A stretch of 64,000 bases of DNA from Leifsonia sp052114085 (GTDB taxonomy: Bacteria > Actinomycetota > Actinomycetes > Actinomycetales > Microbacteriaceae), in contig NZ_JBFREB010000001.1 of NCBI RefSeq assembly GCF_052114085.1, forward strand, positions 930,001 through 994,000. The letters are read 5' to 3'. Every line of letters begins with the position of its first letter. Within the stretch, counting starts at the first letter, position 1. A program made the translations under genes and the position numbers. The notes beneath the pieces are model-generated. The model saw nothing but the letters and a program-made list of their open reading frames with translations. It did not search any database and was not told where the DNA came from. Shown one piece after another: positions 7,359 through 13,922 of this stretch.

Positions 7359-8255
7359 GTGGACCTGAGAGGTTTGGAGGCCGTCCTGGCCGTCTATGAG
7401 AACGGCTCCTTCTCGGCGGCAGCGTCTGCGCTGTTTCTCTCGCAACCAGCGTTGACGCGTCGTGTCGCGCAACTTGAGCGGGAGCTGGATACGCGACTCT
7501 TCGTACGAACTCCGCACGGTGTGGTCGTCACCGACACGGGGCGGGCGCTGATGGAGCCGGCGCGTCGCGCCATTCGCGAGGCGCAATCGATTCGGGGCGC
7601 AATCGACCTCGTGCGCTCTGGCGCGAGAGGAAGCCTCAGCGTTGTGGGGATGACGAACCTCACCACCGGGTTTGGCACCCTTATCGCCGAGTTCCACGAG
7701 TCGATGCCCGAGGTCGAGTTCCGTGTAGCCTCCGCCGACACGACGGCCGCCGCGGTCGGGATGGTCGAGGCCGGACTGCACGATCTGGCGATCATCGACC
7801 TGCCACTCCTTTCGGACACTCTTGTCGCGCACCCGGTGGTCACCCAAGACTTCCTGGTCGTTCTCGGTCCAGGGGTGACCGAGACTCCGTCGACGGCTCC
7901 CATCCCTGTCATCACCCAAGCGATGATCGAGGGCCGCACGATGGTCCACTTACCGACGTCCCAGTTTCCCAAGCAGCGAGGCATGCTTCTCTACGAGATG
8001 ATGCGCACGCAGCCTGCCGCGCATATGGAGGTCTCGAACTGCGGCCTCCTGGTGCCCATATCGCAATCCGGCCGAACGGTAGCTGTCGTGCCACGCCCCG
8101 TCGCGATGACCGGTCGTGCGGAGGGACTGGATCTGGCCGCACCGCCGAAGCCGATCCGGCGGACGCTGGCGTTCGCGCGCCACCCAGGCAACGCCTCCAC
8201 AGCCGTTCGCCACTTCCTCAACCTCGCGGGCAGCCTCGCGCCCGCGCTCGCCTAA
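7359..8255 (+). CDS. LysR-family transcriptional regulator
   Basis: A 298-residue LysR regulator. The helix-turn-helix occupies residues 1-60 (LEAVLAVYENGSFSAAASAL, SQPALTRRVAQLE), followed by a type-2 periplasmic-binding-like effector domain. The GTG start at 7359 has AGAGGA eight bases upstream. Its stop overlaps the stop of the convergent NmrA-type gene. An inverted repeat at 7303-7332 precedes it. The likely targets are itself and the nearby hydrolase and oxidoreductase genes, but the gene order does not prove this. Confidence 0.88.
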   Translation: MDLRGLEAVLAVYENGSFSAAASALFLSQPALTRRVAQLERELDTRLFVRTPHGVVVTDTGRALMEPARRAIREAQSIRGAIDLVRSGARGSLSVVGMTNLTTGFGTLIAEFHESMPEVEFRVASADTTAAAVGMVEAGLHDLAIIDLPLLSDTLVAHPVVTQDFLVVLGPGVTETPSTAPIPVITQAMIEGRTMVHLPTSQFPKQRGMLLYEMMRTQPAAHMEVSNCGLLVPISQSGRTVAVVPRPVAMTGRAEGLDLAAPPKPIRRTLAFARHPGNASTAVRHFLNLAGSLAPALA

Positions 8256-8262
8256 AAGGCGA
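8248..8262. terminator. Short bidirectional hairpin across two overlapping stop codons
   Basis: TCGCCT-AAA-AGGCGA contains the TAA of lysR and the TAG of the convergent gene, so each transcript ends its coding region within the hairpin. Confidence 0.45.
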
Positions 8263-9175
8263 AGAACAGCTCCCGATGGGCGGCGATGTAGGCATCAACG
8301 GACGTCGCCGGCCTTCCCGTGACCGCCTCGATGTGGTTCGTCGAACGGTCGTATCTGCCTGCTCGGTGCAGCTTCGCCACCGTGAGGATGTGCTCGCGAA
8401 CGTGAGGGTCGAGACCGAGAAATGAGTTCAACATCCGCTCGTACACATCCAAGGGAATGTCCGACGCCGAAAGCGGTCTACCCAGAGCGCGACCGTATCG
8501 TTCCGCGAGCTCCTCGAGGGTCAGCGACTCCGGGCCGGTGAGTTCATAAGTTCTTCCGACATGCGGGGCCGGATCGGCCAGGACCGTTGCGACGACCGCG
8601 GCGACATCCGGCGCCGCCACGGGAGAGGTTCGGCCCGCGCCGATGGGGAGCGCGAGTGTATTCGCCGACGCGATCAGCTGCTGCGGTGCGATCGAGAACA
8701 TCGGATTGTCCAGGAACACGGTCGGTCGAACGTTGACGACCGGAATCGGAGCCCATTCCTCGATTCGCTCTACGAGCCAGTGAAGTCGCTGGTGGTTGGA
8801 TTCGTCGCTGCTTGTCGCGGTCATCTGCGCCACCGTCAACTGCGACATGTTGACCAGCGCTTCCAGGTCACCTTTCTCGGCTGCGATGGAGCAGACCACC
8901 GCAGCGGCCTCCAAATACTTGGCAGACACCGCCATGTTGAAGAACAGCCTGCGAACTCCGCGGAGGGCGCGGGCAAAGTCCTCAGGATCGGCCAGGTCGC
9001 CGACGACGACCTGCGCGCCGAGGCGGCGCAGGTCATCGGCTCGGCCGTCGTCCCGGTGGATCATCACACGCACCGTCTGGCCCGCATCCAACAGCAACTG
9101 CGCGCTAAGCCGGCTGATGCTGCTGGGCCCCGGGCCCAACCCCGTCAGAAGAATCGGCTCGGACGACGCGACCAC
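8252..9175 (-). CDS. NmrA/HSCARG-like NAD(P)-binding oxidoreductase
   Basis: A 307-residue atypical short-chain dehydrogenase of the NmrA type. It has LVNMSQLTVAQM and VVNVRPTVFLDNP blocks and a YELTGPESLTLEELA region typical of family members with a C-terminal DUF-like extension. The N-terminal nucleotide loop is unusual: TGLGPGPSSISR instead of TGATGxxG, so cofactor binding may differ. GTG 9175 starts four bases after the stop of the hydrolase gene, indicating one transcript. It could be a redox sensor or a quinone/azo reductase. Confidence 0.75.
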   Translation of the reverse strand: MVASSEPILLTGLGPGPSSISRLSAQLLLDAGQTVRVMIHRDDGRADDLRRLGAQVVVGDLADPEDFARALRGVRRLFFNMAVSAKYLEAAAVVCSIAAEKGDLEALVNMSQLTVAQMTATSSDESNHQRLHWLVERIEEWAPIPVVNVRPTVFLDNPMFSIAPQQLIASANTLALPIGAGRTSPVAAPDVAAVVATVLADPAPHVGRTYELTGPESLTLEELAERYGRALGRPLSASDIPLDVYERMLNSFLGLDPHVREHILTVAKLHRAGRYDRSTNHIEAVTGRPATSVDAYIAAHRELFFAF

Positions 9176-9179
9176 CGGC

Positions 9180-9929
9180 TCAGCTCTCGCTGATCGACTT
9201 CGCTGCGTCGATGATCAGCCGGGACACCTTGACCGGCTCAGCGAGCATGGACAGATGTGGCGCATGGCCCTCAACAACGACGCTGCCGGCTCGTTCGGCC
9301 ATAGCCCGCTGCTGGGCCTCCGGGATGACTCGGTCGACCTTGCCGACGAAGTACCAGCTGGGCAGATTCTTCCAGGCGGGAGTCCCGGTGAACGGCGTCC
9401 CGAGCGCGGCAAGGGTGGCGGGTGCCTGGCCGGCGGCGAGGACCCTCGACTCCGTCTGGGGGAGGGTCTCGGCAAAGATCTCGTGGAACTTGTCCCGCTT
9501 GATGTAGCTGTCGTAGTCACCTTGGGCTGCGTCAGCAGCGGGGAGGACGAAGTCGAAGACAGTGGTCGGGTCGGGGACGTTCAGCAGCGAACCGGGCAAT
9601 GTGTTCGAGAGGGTCGTCGCGCTCTCGCCGTTGTCGGGCGCGTACGCGTCGATGTAGACCAGCGCTTTCACCTGGGGGAGGTCGGACGCGGCGCCGGTGA
9701 TGACAACGCCGCCGTACGAGTGCGCGGCGAGAACGACAGGGCCGGAGGTCGCCTGGGAAACGAAGTCCTTTACCGCCTTGGTGTCACCCTCCACACCACG
9801 GAGCGGGTTGGGCGCGAGGAGGACGTCGTACCCCTCGAGCTGGAGGGTGGCAGTAACGGCCGCGAAGCTGGCGGAGTCCGCCCAAGCGCCGTGAACGAGA
9901 ACGATTGTCGGCTTGTTGGAAGTGGTCAT
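9180..9929 (-). CDS. Alpha/beta hydrolase
   Basis: A 249-residue cytoplasmic serine hydrolase, paralogous to the exported enzyme at 6351. The shared blocks are HGAWADSASF, LAPNPLRGVEGDTKAV and DAYAPDNGESATTLSN. The nucleophile motif is AHSYGGVV rather than GHSYGG, so the first residue of the elbow is Ala. GHAPHLSMLA carries the catalytic histidine. ATG 9929 is chosen; 14 codons of open frame upstream lack any ribosome site, and the promoter element 9927-9980 ends at this ATG. First gene of an operon with the NmrA-type gene. Confidence 0.85.
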   Translation of the reverse strand: MTTSNKPTIVLVHGAWADSASFAAVTATLQLEGYDVLLAPNPLRGVEGDTKAVKDFVSQATSGPVVLAAHSYGGVVITGAASDLPQVKALVYIDAYAPDNGESATTLSNTLPGSLLNVPDPTTVFDFVLPAADAAQGDYDSYIKRDKFHEIFAETLPQTESRVLAAGQAPATLAALGTPFTGTPAWKNLPSWYFVGKVDRVIPEAQQRAMAERAGSVVVEGHAPHLSMLAEPVKVSRLIIDAAKSISES

Positions 9930-9980
9930 GCGTTGAGTCTGGGACGCCGAGGGCTCACGAGCTAATGCCAAAAGCGCATA
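9927..9980 (-). promoter_or_regulatory. Promoter-like element, copy 3
   Basis: On the minus strand: TGCGCTTTTGGCATTAG, then CAGACTC at the same distance as in copies 1 and 2, then the ATG of the hydrolase (9929). No Shine-Dalgarno precedes the start, which fits leaderless transcription. Confidence 0.5.
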
Positions 9981-10125
9981 CCGGCCGCCTCAATTCAGAT
10001 AGGTAGGCAGCGCGCCGGGTGCTTGCTGACTGGGCAGCCATGCGGTCTGTGCATTCACGGCCCGCGAGTCACCACCGAAGAGGTAGCGTGCGAAAGCACA
10101 TCAGGAGCGGACGAAAGGGGCTGTG

Positions 10126-10542
10126 ATGGTTAAAGAGAAGGATGGGACGTTCGAGTATCCGGACGAAGCGGGGTATCCAGACGGGACGGGAACCTTCACT
10201 GAGACACAGCGCATCCTCGTCCATGAGGTTGAGGCGGGCGTTCCACTTCAGCCTGGTATCGAGTTCTTCGTCGTCGATAACACCATCGAACGCATTTATG
10301 AGGCGATCAGCGGCGACACTCTCTTGGGCGGAATCGCCTATGACCGCCGTGACGATGTCGTCACCCTTATCTCAACGTCGGTGTACCCGGAGTTCCGAGG
10401 GCAGGGGGTCGCAACCGCGCTGATCGGACGGGTGCTCGACCTGATCCAGCAGGAGAATCTTCGGGTTCGGATCCAGTGCCCGATCGTCACCAGCTTCCTT
10501 CGGAATCACATGGAATACGAAGCCCTGATCCTCCGCGGGTAG
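10126..10542 (+). CDS. GNAT-family acetyltransferase (YidJ-like)
   Basis: A 138-residue small GCN5-related acetyltransferase. The acetyl-CoA loop is visible as YPEFRGQGVATALIGRVL. The first 25 residues carry a FEYPDEAGYPDGTGTF block shared almost exactly with the gene at 36885, so the two are paralogues or xenologues. ATG 10126 has AAAGGGG six bases upstream; the GTG one codon earlier is less likely. Substrate unknown. Confidence 0.85.
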   Translation: MVKEKDGTFEYPDEAGYPDGTGTFTETQRILVHEVEAGVPLQPGIEFFVVDNTIERIYEAISGDTLLGGIAYDRRDDVVTLISTSVYPEFRGQGVATALIGRVLDLIQQENLRVRIQCPIVTSFLRNHMEYEALILRG

Positions 10543-11019
10543 CTGGCGCAACTGACCCAGGAGATCGAACAGGCGCCCAAGGAAAGCTGGCACCCACCAT
10601 GTGCGGATGACGACATGCTTTCGCACTGCCAACGCTGCCGTGGTACTCGCGATAGTCAGAGCTGTCGCGCCCGGTGTCATCCATGTTGTGACGCCCAACA
10701 GCGTGAAATCGCACGACCGTCAAGAGGGCGTCGCAGGTTCAAATCCTGTCAGCCCGACGGCGAGGGCTGTTTGTCCACGTTCGCATACCTCTTCTCGGAC
10801 GAACGTCTACATCCCCGCTCGGCCAGCCCCGTGGTCACAATCGGCCAGGTGCATCGGTCATGTGCAATCCCGCCAAATTGCGCCACTGGAATGTCGGACG
10901 GTAACCGCCCCCAGGGTCTGGCATCCCCCGAATGTGTCACACAGCTGGGGCGGCGGCGGTCATAGCTGAGCGGAAGGCCCAGCGAATGCGGCCCGCAATC
11001 CAGACCAAGGAGAGAGCAC
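10543..11019. other. 477-base stretch with a tRNA fragment, no intact gene
   Basis: It holds a 3' proline-type tRNA fragment at 10719-10758. Open frames across it read through that fragment and show no family signature. The last 40 bases carry AAGGAGAGAG, the ribosome site of the esterase at 11020. Nothing else recognised. Confidence 0.6.
10719..10758 (+). other. 3' fragment of a tRNA-Pro-like gene, probable attachment-site relic
   Basis: Contains a complete T-arm (GCAGGTTCAAATCCTG) followed by TCAGCCCGAC, the 3' acceptor strand and discriminator. It is preceded by GTCAAG, which resembles the 3' side of an anticodon stem. The sequence is close to actinobacterial proline tRNAs (recalled, not searched). 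The 5' half and matching acceptor strand are absent, so it is not a functional tRNA. Such fragments mark att sites left by integration into tRNA genes. Confidence 0.6.
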
Positions 11020-11973
11020 ATGAACAAACCCAGACTCGAGAAGGAGGCTCAGGGGATCGTCGACGCGACCTCCACGCCGCCCTTCCTCTACCAACTAGGG
11101 CCGGAGGGCGCCCGGAAGGTGCTGGACGACCTTCAGGCCGCGCCGATCGACAAGCTCGATGTGGACGAGAAATGGATCACGGTTCCGGCGGACGTCGGAG
11201 ACGTCAGGGTCCGCATCGTCAAGCCGATCAACGCGCCGTCGGGGCTGCCGGTCATCCTCTACATCCACGGGGGCGGGTGGGTGATCGGCAACGCCGGGAC
11301 GCATGACCGGCTCGTCCGCGAGCTGGCGGTCGGCGCCCGCGCGGCGCTCGCCTTCGTCGAATACGACCGTTCCCCTGAGGCGCAGTACCCGGTTGCCATC
11401 GAGCAGGCCTACGCGACCGCGCAGTGGCTGACGGCGCACGGAGCAGAGCACGGTCTGGATGTCGCACGTATGGCCATCGCCGGCGACTCGGTGGGCGGCA
11501 ACATGACCGCCGCCGTCGCGATCCTGGCGAAGCAGCGTGGAGACGTCCGCTTCGTGCACCAGTCCCTCTATTACCCGGTGACGGATGCGGCGCAGGACAC
11601 GGAGTCCTACCGGGAGTTCGCCGAGGGCGCCTACCTGACGGCAGCGGCGATGGCGTGGTTCTGGGATGCGTACCTCCCGGACGTCGACAAGCGGTCCGAG
11701 ATCACCGCATCGCCGCTCCGGGCGAGCACCGAGCAGCTCTCCGGGCTGCCGGAAACGTTCCTGATCGTCGACGAGAACGACGTACTTCGCGACGAGGGCG
11801 AGGCCTACGGCCGCAAGCTCGTCGAAGCCGGAGTGCGGACCACGTCCGTACGTTACAACGGCACCATTCACGACTTCATGATGCTGAACCCGCTGCGGAC
11901 GTCCGCCGCGGTGACAGCGGCCGTGGAGCAGGCCATCCACATCCTGCGCAAGGCGCTCGGGACAGACGACTGA
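11020..11973 (+). CDS. Alpha/beta hydrolase fold-3 esterase (HSL family)
   Basis: A 317-residue hormone-sensitive-lipase-type esterase. The HGGG oxyanion motif is at residues 83-86, the nucleophile is Ser157 in GDSVGG, and Asp254 and His284 (GTIHDF) complete the triad. These enzymes hydrolyse short acyl esters in the cytoplasm. A strong ribosome site AAGGAGAGAG precedes ATG 11020. It is followed after 18 bases by another hydrolase in an apparent operon. Confidence 0.88.
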   Translation: MNKPRLEKEAQGIVDATSTPPFLYQLGPEGARKVLDDLQAAPIDKLDVDEKWITVPADVGDVRVRIVKPINAPSGLPVILYIHGGGWVIGNAGTHDRLVRELAVGARAALAFVEYDRSPEAQYPVAIEQAYATAQWLTAHGAEHGLDVARMAIAGDSVGGNMTAAVAILAKQRGDVRFVHQSLYYPVTDAAQDTESYREFAEGAYLTAAAMAWFWDAYLPDVDKRSEITASPLRASTEQLSGLPETFLIVDENDVLRDEGEAYGRKLVEAGVRTTSVRYNGTIHDFMMLNPLRTSAAVTAAVEQAIHILRKALGTDD

Positions 11974-11991
11974 TAACTGGGAGACGAAAAA

Positions 11992-12729
11992 ATGACTGAA
12001 CAGAAGCCTGCCGTCGTGCTCGTGCACGGCGCATTCGCCGAGTCCGCGAGCTGGAACGGCGTCATCGAGAAGCTGCAGCAGAGCGGTCTCGATTGCATCG
12101 CGGTTGCCAACCCGCTCCGAAGCCTGTCCGGGGACGCCGCGTACGTCCGCGATGTCATCGCAGCGGTCGGGCGTCCCGTGGTGCTGGTCGGGCACTCCTA
12201 CGGGGGGCTCGTCATCTCCGAGGCTGCCGCATCGAACGACGCGGTGAGCGCGCTCGTCTACGTCAACGCGTTCGTTCCGGAGCACGGCCAAGCGGCATTC
12301 GACTTGTCGACGGAGTTCCCGGGAAGCACGCTCGGCGACGCCCTGGCACCGCGCACACTCGCGGATGGCAGCGTCGAGTTCGTGATCCAGCCGGAGCTCT
12401 TCCATCAGCAGTTCTGCGCGGACGTGCCCGACACGACTGCCGCGCTCATGGCGGCGACTCAGCGCCCGGTGACCCAGGCTGCCCTGACCGAGCCGCTGCC
12501 GGCGGAGACGCCCGGCTGGAAGACCATTCCTTCCTGGTGCGTCTTCAGCGACCAGGATCTGAACATCCCGGTGGCCGAGCACCGGGCCGGAGCAGAGCGG
12601 GCGAACGCCCGCGGCGTCCGAGAGATCCCGGGAGGGTCGCACGCCCTCAGTGTCTCGCAGCCTGCTGCTGTGGCGGAGACGATCCTGACGGCAGTCGCCG
12701 CCGTCGAGACGGCGGTCGCGGCAGCGTAA
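11992..12729 (+). CDS. Alpha/beta hydrolase
   Basis: A 245-residue serine hydrolase related to those at 6351 and 9180: LVHGAFAESASW, VANPLRSLSGD, and nucleophile motif GHSYGGLV. The C-terminal GGSHALSVSQP supplies the histidine. GGGAG lies nine bases before ATG 11992. Co-directional with the esterase upstream and the epoxide-hydrolase-like gene downstream. Substrate unknown; the subgroup is often annotated only as alpha/beta hydrolase. Confidence 0.85.
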   Translation: MTEQKPAVVLVHGAFAESASWNGVIEKLQQSGLDCIAVANPLRSLSGDAAYVRDVIAAVGRPVVLVGHSYGGLVISEAAASNDAVSALVYVNAFVPEHGQAAFDLSTEFPGSTLGDALAPRTLADGSVEFVIQPELFHQQFCADVPDTTAALMAATQRPVTQAALTEPLPAETPGWKTIPSWCVFSDQDLNIPVAEHRAGAERANARGVREIPGGSHALSVSQPAAVAETILTAVAAVETAVAAA

Positions 12730-12797
12730 GCCGACGGACGTCCCCGGCGCCGACACCGCCGGGAACGTCCTCCACGCAGCAGAGAACGGGAAGAATC

Positions 12798-13721
12798 TTG
12801 ACTACTTCGGCAGACCTCGGTGACGTGCGACACGTTCGTACTTCCACCCTCGACGTCGGCTATCACGACCTCGGCGACTCGTCGTCTCCGGCAGTGCACC
12901 TCCTACACGGTTACCCCTACGACGTGCACAGCTACGTGGATGTCGCGGGGGAGCTCGCGTCAGCCGGGCTGAGGGTGATCGTGCCCTACCTGCGCGGTCA
13001 CGGCCCGACGCGATTCCGTGATCCGGCCGAGAAGCGCAGCGGCCAGCAAGCTGCCCTGGGAACCGACGTCATCGAACTGATGGACGCGCTGAAGTTGCCG
13101 AACGCAGTGCTCGCCGGATATGACTGGGGAGGTCGAGCGGCGTGCGTCGCAGCCGCCGCATGGCCCGATCGGGTGCGCGGACTCGTGTCGGTGAACGGCT
13201 ATCTGATCCAGGACCTCAGGGCGGCCGCCCGGCCGTTGCCGCCGCAGCTCGAGGCCGGGTTCTGGTATTTCTTCTACTTCTTGACCGAGCGCGGGAGAGC
13301 GGGCCTTGAAGCGGACCCTCAGGGTGTTGCGGAAGTGATCTGGCGGAAGAACTCCCCGAAGTGGTCGTTCACCGACGATGAACTCAAGCGGGTCGCGCGC
13401 TCATTCGTCAACCCCGACTACGTCGACGTGGTCATCCACTCCTACCGCCACCGCCTCGCGTACGCCGACGGTGCCGAGCGCTACGCTCAGCTCGAACGAT
13501 TCTTGGCGGACCAGCCGGCGATTTCGGTCCCGACCATCACTCTCGATGGAACAGCAGACGGCAACTTCCCTCCCACCGACGGGACCCCGAGCGCCGCACA
13601 CTTCACGGGCGTGAGGGAGCACCGCCAGGTCTTGGACGCCGGGCACAATCTGCCGCGCGAGCGCCCACGCGAGTTCGCCCGGGCGGTGATCGATGTGATC
13701 GGGTTCGGCGCCACGGACTAG
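12798..13721 (+). CDS. Alpha/beta hydrolase, epoxide hydrolase type
   Basis: A 307-residue enzyme. HGYPYD (residues 37-42) and the nucleophile elbow GYDWGG with Asp109 place it with epoxide hydrolases and dehalogenases. AGHNLPRERP carries the histidine. The recognisable fold begins just after TTG 12798, which has GGGAAG five bases upstream; no ATG is suitably placed. The frame is open far upstream but overlaps the previous gene. Third gene of the 11020-13721 run. Confidence 0.82.
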   Translation: MTTSADLGDVRHVRTSTLDVGYHDLGDSSSPAVHLLHGYPYDVHSYVDVAGELASAGLRVIVPYLRGHGPTRFRDPAEKRSGQQAALGTDVIELMDALKLPNAVLAGYDWGGRAACVAAAAWPDRVRGLVSVNGYLIQDLRAAARPLPPQLEAGFWYFFYFLTERGRAGLEADPQGVAEVIWRKNSPKWSFTDDELKRVARSFVNPDYVDVVIHSYRHRLAYADGAERYAQLERFLADQPAISVPTITLDGTADGNFPPTDGTPSAAHFTGVREHRQVLDAGHNLPRERPREFARAVIDVIGFGATD

Positions 13722-13838
13722 GTACTCATCTCTCGATGCCAAGACAGCGTATTTGTCCATTCGCTCGCTCAAAACTGCATCGGAGCTCGATGGGAACAAT
13801 GGCTACACCTGTCGAAACGTCCATGTCGGCTGTTCGAT

Positions 13839-13857
13839 GGGTCATAGCAACTGACCC
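13839..13857 (+). promoter_or_regulatory. Inverted repeat upstream of the galactoside operon
   Basis: GGGTCA-N7-TGACCC, perfect six-base arms, 66 bases before the chosen GH97 start. A likely operator for the operon; the regulator is not identified. The GGTCA/TGACC arms recur with a shorter spacer at 16410-16427. Confidence 0.4.
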
Positions 13858-13922
13858 AGGCGTCCCCTATCGTCGTGTCTCGAAGCTATAGGCCCATCAC
13901 CCTACCCAGCCCCGGAGACGAC

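Noticed and set aside
10601..10969. Open frames through the tRNA fragment
   Set aside because: They read GVAGSNPVSPT-like sequence, the usual false translation of a tRNA T-arm.
11095..12756. 553-codon open frame on the minus strand
   Set aside because: Antisense shadow of two recognised hydrolase genes; arginine/valine-rich with no family signature, produced by GC-rich third positions.
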